Source: Strigamia acuminata (taxonomy: Eukaryota; Arthropoda; Chilopoda; Geophilomorpha; Linotaeniidae). Taken from it: a DNA stretch of 64,000 nt. Below the pieces are notes generated by a model. That model was given only the letters and a program-made list of their open reading frames with translations. It was not told the origin of the DNA and ran no database searches. The stretch spans positions 6,944,001 through 7,008,000 of the forward strand of contig OX442323.1 of NCBI GenBank assembly GCA_949358305.1, written 5' to 3'. Shown in pieces: positions 10,930 to 22,199 of the stretch. A program made the position numbers and the translations under genes. How positions within the stretch are numbered: the stretch's first letter is position 1; the number at the start of each line of letters is the position of its first letter.

Positions 10930-12160
10930 ATAAATTCGGATACGTTTAAGTCGTTTATTTGACTCGCAGTTCAGTAGCAAATAGGATGTGTTTTTTAGAT
11001 ATTCAGTGCCGTTTCGTCAGTTTGTGTTTATGTCTGGGCGATAAATTCGGATGCGTTTTCACATCTACAGCGCAGTTTCAGCTTGAATTTCAGTGAGAAT
11101 TTCAGCTAGATATTCAGTGCAATTTCAGCTTGTATTTCTGCGTGAGCGATAAATTCGGATGAGTTTTTTAGGTATTCAGTGCAATTTTAGCATGTATTTC
11201 TGCGTGAGTGATAAATTCGGATGACTTTTTTAGATATTCAGTTCAAATTTCAGCTAGTATTTGTGTGTGGGCGAAAATTCGGATGACTTTTTTGGGTATT
11301 CAGAGTAGTTTCAGCTTGTATTTGTGCGTTGGCGATAAATTTGGATGACTTTTTTAGATATTCAGTTCAAATTTCAGCTTGTATTTGTGCGTGGGCGATA
11401 AATTTGGATGAGTTTTTGAGGTATTCCGTCCAGTTTTAGCTTGTTTTTGTGCGTGGGCGATAAATTCGGATGAGTTTTTTAGGTATTCAGTCCAGTTTCA
11501 GCTTGTATTTGTGAGTTACCTTAGGTTAGGTTAGGTTAGGTTAGTGTTAGGTTAGTATTAGGTTAGTGTTAGGTTAGTGTTAGGTTAGGTTAGGTTAGGT
11601 TAGTGTTAGGTTAGTGTAAGGTTAGTGTTAGTGTTAGGTTAAGGTTAGGTTAGTGTTAGGTTAAGGTTAGGTTAGGGTCAGGTTTGAGATTTTTAGGTAT
11701 TCCGTCCAATTTAGGTTAGGTTAGGTTAGGTTAGCTTGTATTTGTGCGTGAGCGATAAATTCGGATGACTTTTTTGGTTTTGCTGTGTAGTTTCAGCAAG
11801 TTTTGCACGGTAGGCGATAAATTCGGATGCTTTTTTGGATTTATTGTGCGGATTGAAGCTAATTTTGCATAGAGTGCGATAAATTCAAATACATTTTATG
11901 AATTTGCAGTTGAGTTTCAACAAGTTTTGCACGGTGTGCGATAAATTCGGATGCATTTTATGAATTTCCGGCTGGGTTTTATTTATTTATGTATATTTTC
12001 ACTATTTTTTTTTCTTTGGTTTAATTTAATTCAATTATTTAATCTAATTTTTTTTTGGATTTATTGTACGGATTGAAGCTAGTTTTGATCGTGTGCGATA
12101 AATTCGGATGCGTTTATTGGTTTTGCTGTGTAGTTTCAACAAGTTTTACACTGGAGGCAA
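10930..12160. repeat. ~60 bp degenerate satellite (GATAAATTCGGATG unit)
   Basis: The motif GATAAATTCGGATG recurs at least a dozen times (for example about 11041, 11151, 11210, 11335, 11398, 11459, 11754, 11811, 11941 and 12098) at roughly 60 bp spacing. It is accompanied by TTTTTTAGGTATTCAGT and TTTCAGCTTGTATTTGTGCGTGGGC. A TTAGG-rich block is embedded in it, and DHDDS-derived sequence interrupts its right end. Confidence 0.85.
11519..11740 (+). repeat. Interstitial telomere-type repeat (TTAGG)n with TTAGTG variants
   Basis: Perfect TTAGG runs at about 11523-11545, 11581-11605 and 11713-11735 are mixed with TTAGTGTTAGG, TTAGTATTAGG and TTAAGG variants. TTAGG is the ancestral arthropod telomeric unit. 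The block sits inside the ~60 bp satellite array and far from any visible chromosome end, so it is interstitial. Confidence 0.85.
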
Positions 12161-12440
12161 TAAATATTGCTTTCAAACTGTTTATTTAGGAAACAATAAC
12201 ATTCTATTTTGTTTCCACACGTTGGATAACAATGATTGATTTTCTCCTGTTTCTACACAACAATAAGAATATTAAAATTGATTGTTTTAACAATAAAAAA
12301 ATTAAAACTATAGCTTTTTTTATGTCTCCTCCATTTTGAAATGGCTGCAAATGTTTTCGTCTTTTTCTGTGAATTTTCGCTTTCAAAAGTTGAATTTTTC
12401 TGACTTTAGATGTCGCGTCAAACACCACATTTTTTTACTG
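11985..12440 (+). pseudogene. Degenerate copy of DHDDS-locus noncoding segments
   Basis: 11990-12052 (ATTTTCACTA, CTTTGGTTTAATTTAATT, TTAATCTAATTTTTTT) matches the first DHDDS intron at 4866-4928. 12175-12365 (CACACGTTGGATAAC, TTTTCTCCTGTTT, GAAATGGCTGCAAATG) matches the DHDDS 3' flank and the start of the next gene at 6178-6370. The coding exons between them are absent. Confidence 0.65.
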
Positions 12441-12718
12441 CTCATTTCCTAACAGCATGCAAGGTTCCTAGTCGATTGAACACATATACTTCCTCGAATT
12501 AGTGAAATAAGCCAAAAACTAAACGCGATTTAAGCAATTGCTGCTCAAGGTAACAGTTTAAGTTTGTCTTTCCAACATCGCCGCGCCGTGCAGAGAAGCA
12601 TCTGTGTTTTGTTTACACTTGCAAAACGCAAACTTTGCCATAGAAACGAGCTCATTTAATCGATACAGTTCACTGGAACACGAATTGACATTTATTTTTA
12701 CCCCGAGATCGAAGAAAA

Positions 12719-15700
12719 ATGCAGGAAAACGGTATAAATGTCAACAAACCGAGCGAATTACCTTTCTACGCTGCCCCATCAACCAGTAAAACAAGCGCAG
12801 AGATAATCAACGAAGCCCGAGCGACAATTCGGGCTGTGAACACCAAACGTCCGTACACACCGAGGGAAGAAAACAGACGTTTGTTCGGGAATAACATCAA
12901 ACTGGCTTCGAGACCCCCAAGTGCATTTAGGTTTGAGACATTCACTCATATTAACCATTTATCTTATCGAAAACGTATCGATTAACTAAACTTTAGTGCT
13001 AATGTAATTGAATAAGGCGAATCACGAATCAATTGGGAATTTGTCATTAATGTTTTATGTTATTCCAGCTTAGGTGAGTCTCATTACGAATCTGGAGACT
13101 TCAGACCGGTTTCTGCAGTAAGATTGAAGCCGTTAGACCAAAATCCAGTTCCTGTAAGAAAATTCCATTTTATTATTGTGATTTAATTTGATTTAATATT
13201 ATTTTTTGATGTTAGAAAGTGTGGACTAGTCCTGATAATTGTCCAGGAGCAGCAAGATCAAGGTTACCTTCACTGCCCATTGAGAAAGGATGTTTTTCAC
13301 TCGAGAATTGTAGATTTTTGTGTTTGTTTGTGGTTTAACTTTTAAAGAAATTTGGGAAATTTATTAGATTATTCCATAATACTACCTGAAAGCATCACGG
13401 TTGATGCATTACGTAAAAGACGACATTCCCAGCCTGTAATCACAAAGGTTTTGTGTGATTTACCGGTAGTAGAAAGGACAGAAGGTCAGGACAAAGCAAC
13501 TACAGAAAGATCCTGCAGTTTTAAAGTGTTAGTAGGTGAAATATTACATTTACATATTGATTTTTTAAATCGTTTTGTGATGTTTTAGTCTTTGTAATTT
13601 ATTTTTGATGTTTAATTTAGGTCTAGTTTGAGCAATAGTGAGAAATTGGATGATCAGGGTATGCAGATGTTTCTTAGAATGTTGGATGACGTTTTGTTTA
13701 TTGATTTATTAATTTTTTTGTGTTGTTAGAGGATAGAGAGAAATTAATTGCAACCAATGGAGACCATGTTTATTATCAAAGCAAAGTTATTCCTTTGTTA
13801 GATGAATTTTTTCCATCAAATGAGATCAGTAAATTGATTTATTGCTATTTCTAATTTTATTTTGGTTTTTATTATTTTTTTTAATTTTTTTAATTTTTTA
13901 ATTTTTCTTATGCAGATGAGGAAATATTTTGTGATGTGGCCAGACAGTTGTACAGCACTCTTGAAGCTGGGAATTTTCTTGGAAGAAATTGTGCACACAG
14001 GGCATCTATTTTAAAACTGTTATATAAACTACTTGATACAAAGAATCAACAATTCCAGTTACAGTTGGCAAGAATCATCTTTGCTGTGAGAAAAATTATT
14101 ATCATGTATATATGTTTTTTTTTTAAATATAAAAATTGATTTTTGTCACTCTAGATGAAGGTTAAAGGAAATAACTTGACAACTTTGTGTAAATTAATTT
14201 TTAAGATAACAAGAAATGATGGCAATGACCAATTATTTTTGGAAGATAATTTATTAGGTGGATTTACAATTGTTATTATAATTTTTTCCATAAAAAGAAG
14301 CTTTATTTATTTCATTTTAGAAATTTTTCTACAATCAATAAGTGACATGCATCCCATTGATGATTCAGAAGCACTTGTGTATGGTGTCGGAGCTCTTAAA
14401 TTTTTATCTATAAACTCAGCTTTGATGAGAGAATTATCAAATTTGGGATGTATTGATGTCATCACCAAACTAATCTCGATAATCAACCAAGAAGTTCGTT
14501 TAAAAACATTGTGGAGGCGAGAACCAATTCCAGTACAGTTGTGAATAACCTTATATATTTAATACAAATTTGAACCGTGAAATAGTATTGAACTCACAAC
14601 TACACTGGAATTAGTGAAGCATAGCTTGTATTTTATTTTATTTTATTTTATTGTTTGTTGCAGAAGAAAAATTCGACAAAAATACCGGAACAAATTTCAC
14701 ATGTTTTATACCAAGTATACACTAATACCATTTAAATTTTATAGTACGAGATTTTAATCAAGTTTTATGAAATAAAAATGAAAAATGTAGCTGACTGGAT
14801 GCCTTCGCAACTTGGCAGAAGGAGTAGCAAATCGACACTCATTTTTAACTTCCGGTGTCATCCCGCATTTAATTTGTAGCTTAGGACTTTTCCAGGACGA
14901 AGTGGATGTTGTTATGAATATTTCAAGAATATTGAGGTAAAATTCCATAAAAATAAATACAATTTTTTAAAAATAATATCAATTTATTTAAATTAGTAAA
15001 CTAACAACGCATTCCGACATCTGCACAATCGTAACGGACGAGGCGGCGGCATTTCCGACGTTAATGGCGGTCTTGGAGAAGTACCACAAAAGAAAAGTAT
15101 AAAAGCTAATCGAATCAAATCATTTCTAAAACGTCTTAACCCGACTAAAAATGCTTCATTTTATCTAATTTCAGGAGTTAATGATCAGATTAGCATTCAC
15201 TCTAGGAAATTTGACGGCCAAGAACGAAAAAGCGCGAAAATTGCTCTACGATCATCCAAAAAGCATCGACACTCTTCTAGAATTGTTGCAACTCTATTTA
15301 AATCTGAGCTTAGAAGAAGGAATCTCGAACACGGCCGACAGTAACGACATAACTTCCGTGGAAATGGAAGACGCAGTTATTAAGGCAAAATATATTTATT
15401 TATTCATTGAATTAATTATTTATTTATAAGAAATTCTAACAAAATAACAGTTGATTCGAGTGGTTGCCAACATGAGTATTCATCCTGATGTTGGTCCTCG
15501 AGTGGCATCGCATCCATTATGCTTCAATCACATTTCCACAATTCTAAGTAAACATTTGTGTGTGACGTCAAACTTTGATTGAAATGTGAAAAATGTGGGT
15601 TTTTTCAGGTGAAAAAACCTCATCAGACAACCAAGAGTTGATTCTAAGCACATTAGCAACGCTAAACAACATATCTTATTATTCTGTAGAAAAGGAGAAA

Positions 15701-17262
15701 TGCGGTGCTAAAATACTTGAAATCACTGAAAGTGAGTTTTTGAAAACGTCAAAAATGGCGCTGGTTTTGGTGGGCATTGGGAAAATGACATTTTCTCGTT
15801 TTTTTTTCTTCCCAAAGATTTAGTGGGGATTTTACTCAAGGAAAACTCGAACGAGGTGCTCGAAGTTACTAGAGTTTTAGGGAACTTAACACGGTCTGAT
15901 GAAGTTCGCGATTTTCTCGCCAGATTGAAAGGTTAGCACAGTAAAAGTTGTTCTATTCTATCCGGCATTGGAATGAAGGGAAAGCTTTAACGGGCACCCA
16001 CAGACTTCCAACAGGGAGGGCCCATGAATCAGGAGCGGATTTGTAGGTTTTTGCAGTTCTCAAAGGAGAAGGGCACCATGGGACACACTTGTTCAAAAAA
16101 TGGCTGCGATAAGGGCTTCTCATATAAGAAATCGGATTCTGTCATGAATATTCAGAAATGAGAAAATGACAACATTTAAATGCCCAAAAAAGTGCATTTG
16201 TAGGTGGATAAATGCACATTCATGGGAAATAAATTTATTTTGAGCTGAAAAAGTTTAATTTTCATGCAAAACAATGCATTTTCCAGTGAAATAATGCATT
16301 TTCAGCCAAAAAATGCATTTTCAGCAAAAAAAAATGCATTTTCAGCAAAAAAAAATGCATTTTCAGCAAAAAAAAATGCATTTTTAGCCCAAAAAAATGC
16401 ATTTTCAGCCAAAAAAATGCATTTTTAGCCCAAAAAAATGCATTTTCAGCCAATAAAAATGCATTTTCAGCCCAAAAAAATGCATTTTTAGCCAAAAAAA
16501 TACTTTTTTTTACCCATACCATGTACCATGGGGCCTTTTAGACTCTGATATTTAGGCTCTTGTTTCCCTCTTAATCTGGCCCTGCCTAAATCTTCTATTC
16601 TGAAAATTTCGATGTTTTTATGGCTGAATAAAATAGCTTTTACTGTATGTGGACTGTCAATGTTAGCCATAATTGACAGATGATAAAACAAGCTAATTGA
16701 CTAGTGCTCGACATGATGATAACAACGTTGGATTCACGCAACAAGGACCTTGTTTACACCTCTTGCGGTGTGCTCATTAACTTCATGGCGGACGAAGACA
16801 AAAGGGAAATTTTGAAAAACGAAGGCGGAATAAGAAAGTATAAACGCCACGGTATTTAAATCCCACTTTTCCCGACCCTATAAAACGATCATTTCAGACT
16901 GATTGACGTTCTGAGGGATTTCGGCGGCTCTGATTGGCAGCTGGCGAGCATGGTGTGTCAAGCTCTGTGGAACTACACCACAAATATGAAAAATGTCACG
17001 TCCACTCTGGGTGATGTCGAGGCCATCGAACTGATAAATTTGTTGGAAGACTTTTTGAGTGAGTTGCCAGTGGTTTCCGCGTGGGGCGCTGAGTTTGATG
17101 CGTTTTTTTGGGGTATTTCTAGATGAAGGTGTTGTGATGGACATTTGTTACCAGCAGAAAGTGGATGGGGTCTTGCAGGAGACCATACACGACGAATGGG
17201 CGATGACGTTTTCACCGGTGGCGGAGAATTTGTTGGCGCGGATTAAGAAAATTATGAAATAG
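12719..17262 (+). CDS. ARMC2: Armadillo repeat-containing protein 2
   Basis: ARMC2 is a cilium and sperm-flagellum protein; in mammals its loss disturbs the axonemal central pair and radial-spoke assembly. Nineteen exons join in phase to 793 residues (human about 867): 12719-12930, 13069-13153, 13216-13262, 13348-13527, 13621-13658, 13730-13828, 13916-14085, 14155-14257, 14321-14493, 14664-14714, 14791-14936, 14997-15096, 15175-15384, 15451-15547, 15609-15731, 15818-15931, 16705-16837, 16898-17058, 17123-17262. The N-terminal signature SKTSAEIINEARATIR plus KRPYTPREENRRLFG is diagnostic. Armadillo units follow, including GNLTAKNEKARKLL, NNISYYSVEK, RVLGNLTRSDEVRDFL, GVLINFMADEDKREIL and DWQLASMVCQALWN, and the C terminus FSPVAENLLARIKKI matches the family end. 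The intron after 15384 starts GCAAAA and ends CAG, a GC-AG intron. The junctions after 13527 (GTTAGT) and 14493 (GTTCGT) use weak donors and are less certain. Confidence 0.92.
16160..16500. repeat. AAAATGCATTTTCAGCC minisatellite in an ARMC2 intron
   Basis: A ~19-21 bp unit around AAAAAATGCATTTTCAGC is repeated more than ten times in the long intron before the exon at 16705. The minus-strand frame translates as repeated NAFFWAE-like residues and is not a gene. Confidence 0.9.
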
Positions 17263-17344
17263 AAATTTGAAAATGTGTGGAAAAAATGTTTAAATTTAAA
17301 AAATGTAAATTTTTTAAATTTTATTTGACCGTAAAATGGAAATT

Positions 17345-17352
17345 GAAAATAA
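17345..17352 (+). terminator. Polyadenylation signal of ARMC2
   Basis: An AATAAA about 85 bases downstream of the ARMC2 stop codon, about 165 bases from the 3' end of the convergent chitin-binding gene. Confidence 0.55.
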
Positions 17353-17515
17353 ATTAACCCTATGAGAATGTTTTTAAGTTATGTTGGGGGAGACAGATTA
17401 ATTTTCATCGTATGGCAACAGTTTTTGAACGTATAAAATGAAATATAAAATGAAATAAAAATCGATTGGTTAATTGATGCCTCGGTATAGCTATTTACAG
17501 TGTTTTATAGAGAGG

Positions 17516-20500
17516 TTATTTTTTTTTTGATTGGTATTGTTGGTCGAGGAAAATGGAATTGAGGTGGTAAAAGTCCGGGGATGAATTGCAGTTGACGTCG
17601 TGGGGCCAGTTGCAAACTAGGTATTTCTGGTCGAATAAGGTGCCGGATGGACACTGGAAGCTGAAGTGGCTGCCCCCGTAACACACGTGGAAAGTCTGGA
17701 AAGAAAATTGGAAAAAAAAATAGAAAAAAATCCGGAAAGAAATTGAAAAAAATTAGAAAAAAATTGAAAAAACTGGAAAAAATCGGAAAAATTGAAAAAA
17801 TTGGAGATAAAAAATTGAAAGAAACTGAAAATAATAGAAAAAATTTTAAAAAATCCTGGAAATAGTCGAAAAAATTTAAAAAAAAAACTGGAAATAGTCG
17901 AAAAAATTGAAAAAAAACCGGAAATAATCGAAAAAATTTAAAAAAAAAATTTAAATGAATTGAAAACTTAAAGATGGCGGATGAATTTTCAATTTTTTCG
18001 ATTTTGTTTTCAATTTTTTCAATTTTTCGTTCAATTTTTTCGATTTTTTTTCAATTTTTTCGATTTTTCTTTCAATTTTTTTAATTTTTCCAATTTTTTC
18101 GATTTTTCCAATTTTTTCGATTTTTCCATTAGATTTTTCCAATTAATTCGTATTTTAAAAAATTTATCGATTTTTTTAAAAAAAATTTAAAAAAAATCTT
18201 TAATTGCGGATGAATTTTGATTAATTTTTTTCATTAATTACTTGACATCCGGCTTGAATATCGGCGTAATATCCGGGAAATTGTTGATCCTTGCACGAAA
18301 AATTCGTCCCCGACGAGCGAAAAAAGTTGTCGACGCCGAAATCGGTGTTCAAGGGCGCCGACTTGGTGTCGAAATTCTGATTATCCACAAACTGGAACGC
18401 ATCGTTCACGTTTTCATTCTCAATAAACTCTTGCGGATGTTGAGGAAACTGTTGCAAGTCGCCCGACGGCTGATTAAACGGCACAAGAGGCGCAAATTGC
18501 TGACCAGACGGCACAGGCGGATCGAATTGTTGGTTCGATGACAAAATGGGAGAAAATTGTTGATTAGACGCGTCGTCAATGTCCAGTGAATGTGGACGAC
18601 GTTGGGGAATGTTCCAGGGGAGTCGCGGGAGCTTCGGGGGCGGCGTTTGGGTTGGGATTTGAATAAATTGGGGCTCGGGAGGCGAAGTTGAGGGGAAAAA
18701 TTGTTGATTTTCGCCATTATCGTGCGCGAATTGCTCAAATTGCTCGTTTTGTTGGAAGAAATTGTTGTTGTCGTCGTGTTGTGGCTCGAAATTGTTGTTT
18801 TGTTGATCAAAATTGTTGTTTTGTTGGTCGAAATTGTTTTGTTGGTCGAAATTGTTGTGTTGTTGGTCAAAATTGTTGAACTCGTGTTGGTTTTGCTCGT
18901 CAAATTGGAATTCTTGAGGAACGATCATTTCCTCGGGCGTTTGGAACGCTTCGAGTTGAAACTGTTGTTGTTGGGGTTCGTGGAACTGTTGTTGTTGTGG
19001 CGCCACCTGCTGGGGCTCGACGTGGGACTGCTGGACTGGCGGACTCACTAAATCCTGCAACCGTAGCCTTAATGGGTAAGGACGGAGAGCTTTGGGCGAG
19101 TTGGCGCTGGCCAGCGAAAAGTGGGGTCGTCGAGGCACGTTTCGGAACGCCGACTGACTTTCCAGCGACTCCAACGGCTTGTCTTGGAACCCCTGGACGA
19201 CGTCGAACAGCGACGACGATTGGTCGGACCCTGGACGGATGTAAACGACTTGAACTTGGTTTTGAGCGTTTTCGACCGTTTGCGCGCGAGGCTCGTCGAA
19301 GTTTTGCGTTTGCAAGTGGTTTTGAGCGGGAGAAAGGTCATTTGCTTGACCGATGTGGTTGTCCAGTGGCGAGGAAGTGGAAACAGGCACTTCGTGAGGT
19401 GCTAACGTGACCAATTGGCGGTTTGAGCCTGGGTAAAATAGTGTGGGGAAGTCCTAAAGGGAGGGAAAAGTAATGGATGAACAAAAGTAATACAATGGAG
19501 CAAAAAGTGCGAGGAAATAAATAAAAAGGATTTTTTTTTTAATTTTTTTTTTTTTTTTTAATATTTATTATAATAAATAATAGTAATATTAAAGCGGAAA
19601 TTTTGTTTGTTTTTTACCTTGCGGCGTTGGCTAACCTGACGACTGGACAGAGCGATGGGCAAGAGCAACAACCCTGGAAAGAAATAAGTTGTGATTGTAA
19701 TTTGTTGTTTTGTTTGTGGTTGAAAAATGGAGGTTTGATTTTGATTGTGAAAGTTTGTGATTATTTGCGGATTGAATGGGGAAAAGTGAATTGAAATCGA
19801 ATTTTCGCTCGAGTGGGTTTTTAATGGGGTCAAAGGCATCAAATTGGACTTGGTTTTGGTGTTTGTCAGCTGTTTGAGTTCTGGTTCAGTTGAGTTGGGT
19901 TCTTTTGATTTTTTTGTTTCTAATTTGCTGATAAGCAAATGATGGGTTTACTTTGTTTTAAAGTGACATGTCAGATGGGAGTGATGATAAATGTTTTGAT
20001 TTTAAAGAATGAGAAAATAAAATAAGTAAATAAAAAATGATTTTTGAATTTAGAATTTTTTGAACTTTGAAATTTTATTTATTTATTTATTTATTTTTTT
20101 TTTGGAAATTTTTAAATTTTAGTGATAAAAATCGCAGAGTTTGAAGGTCGTTTCAAGATTATACACTTAAGACGGATTTCTCACGGATTAAATCTCAAAA
20201 TTGTTGTTTTCACGAAAAAGCCGCGAAAGACTAGCTCGAATAAACAAAATAGAACCGGAAGTGGCTTGAATGACCACTTATTTTACTTCTAATAATAATA
20301 ATAATAATAATAAAATATTTTAATTAAAAGAACTTTAAATTAAAAACTTTTTTTGATGTTTAAAGTTCTTTTGCTATTCATTGCACGGCTTTATACGTTA
20401 AAAAAAGCAGATTGCATCCACTTGCAGTGAAGTTTATGCGTGTTTACGCGTTGGACTCGATTTTGATGTCAAGCAAAGTTGCTAAATAACGAGCGCTGTA

Positions 20501-21655
20501 TATGGAGGACTTGATGTTCTCAAGTTCCCAATGCTATTCTACTTTCCGTTCCAGGACAGTGATTTTAAATAACAGCTGATCGTATGCGATTAAGGTGAAA
20601 CATTTCCGTATCTAAAGGAACGTTTACGATTGGCGTGTGAATGAGAATCTCGTGCTGGTCAAGATCCCAATAATTAAATTTAAAAAAATAAATATAAAAA
20701 ATAAATTAATTAACCAGGGATTGAGATGTGAGCGGTTGATCAGTAGTCAAACTAGATACGAGGATGAAAGAGATTATTTTTTGGTTTTCGTGACGAAATA
20801 ACGGTGATTTGCATTATTACATGTTTGTGGTTTGGAAAAACGTGTTTTGTGTCCAATATTTACTTCCTGTCGGAATTTTTCATTGAGATTGTGGAAGTTG
20901 GAGCGGTGGAGATGAAAATTGGGATTTTGTTAGATGAAATTAAATTGTTTGGGTGGTTTTTAGGCGTGGAGGAAAATAGAAAGGAGTATTGACCTCGGTT
21001 TTAACGGTTAAGATAACTGACCACTGCAGGGGAGGATCCACATTTGCATGCATAAATTAGTTGGAAAAAGGTGACCTTTAGTAATAAATTTTTTTTGTTG
21101 TAAAATTGTAGTTGAGGTTAAAGAAGAGTTTGAAATTAAATAAAATGTTTTAAAATGTGGTAGGAATTTTTTTAAAAAGTTGAAAAAATTTATAAAATTT
21201 TGTAGAATGTTATGAAAAGTAACAAAAATGTTATATAGTTGCATAGAATGTTATAAATTTGATTAGAATAGGATAAATGGTAAGAAAATTTACTAAAAGT
21301 TGCTAAAATTTACAAAAATTCGCAAAACATTTATTAAAAGTTACTAAAATGTATAAAAACTCACTTAAATTTATAAAACTCACTTAAATCTATTAAAATT
21401 CACCACAAAATCCAACAAAATTCATTAAAATCTCTTAAAATTTACCAAAATCTCTTAAAAATTTACCAAAATCCCCTATAAATTAACCATAATTCAATAA
21501 AATTTCCTAAAATCAACTAATTTTCTTTAGATTTTATGAAATTTACGTTTTATAATCACTAAACTAATAAAATTGACTTACCAAACCAAAAAACTTGATG
21601 CCACAAACAAACTAGCTTCATTTTTCTATTTCTCAAACTCGAATGATGAACCATT
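17516..21655 (-). CDS. CPAP1-like single chitin-binding-domain cuticle protein 1, Gln/Asn-rich
   Basis: A secreted protein with one chitin-binding type-2 (CBM14) domain. Exons 21583-21655, 19618-19673, 18242-19453 and 17516-17695 give 506 residues. Two starts are in frame: MVHHSS at 21655, or MKLVCLWHQ at 21622, which gives a cleaner signal peptide ending near LLLLPIALS. Residues ~50-420 are proline/glutamine-rich with FDQQNN and FNNFDQQH repeats. The CBM14 domain (about 425-485) has six cysteines (NFSC, QAGC, FHVC, FQC, YLVC, VNC) and is cut by a phase-0 intron after GCQ. It ends NWPHDVNC instead of the DWWYNVDC of most neighbours, losing both tryptophans of the WW pair except one. The gene converges on ARMC2 and opens the eight-gene cluster. 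A role in cuticle chitin binding is inferred from the family. Confidence 0.88.
17700..18200. repeat. GAAAAAATT(G) low-complexity array in the last intron
   Basis: The intron 17696-18241 consists of purine-rich GGAAAAAATTGAAAAA units that grade into CAATTTTTTCGATTTTT units. Long frames on both strands (FNFFRFF- and KIEKIEK-like) are products of the repeat. Confidence 0.85.
19674..21582. other. First coding intron of the Gln/Asn-rich chitin-binding gene
   Basis: AT-rich intron. It contains an (AAT)n microsatellite at about 20290-20313 and short AT-rich runs. No nested gene was recognised. Confidence 0.6.
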
Positions 21656-22086
21656 GTATCAACAGGAACTTAAAATAAAAAGAAAAAGAAAACAAAAAGA
21701 AATTAATTCCATTTAAAAAAATTTATGAACCATCACAATAACAACTCGATTTGAAAAGTGAAAGAAGCAATTTAACTCCTCGCACCACCGAATTTACAAT
21801 GTCAAATTTATGAGCCATTTAATTACCAATAGAAATTCAATTACAGCCACTATAAGGTCAAGATTCTCTCAATGCCCCCCCCCCCTCTCATTTACACAAA
21901 CAATGTGTGAAATGTAGGTGAATATTGATCACTCCAAAGTTATTCACCTTAAATGCCCCATCACATGAACTATAATTTGCTAAACACAAATCATTAATTT
22001 AAAAATTTAAAAATATAAAAATAAAAATCACTCGTCAGAGGTCTTCACCCTTTGATGGCAAAACATAAGAAATTTGACTGTCTTAC

Positions 22087-22174
22087 CTCAATCGTGCATT
22101 GTGGTGTACGACGCTCTCGAGTCCAGAGTTAGGATTGTAAGTTTCATCCATTGACCAAGCTTGTGGTTTAAATA
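22087..22174 (-). promoter_or_regulatory. TATA-like promoter and noncoding first exon of chitin-binding gene 1
   Basis: On the minus strand TATTTAAA lies at 22167-22174. About 30 bases downstream a putative noncoding exon runs to a GAG-GTAAGA donor at 22087. A matching acceptor (TTTTAAG) lies just before the coding exon at 21655. The exact start site is inferred from spacing. Confidence 0.5.
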
Positions 22175-22199
22175 ATGGACCCCACGTGTCTATTCTAAT

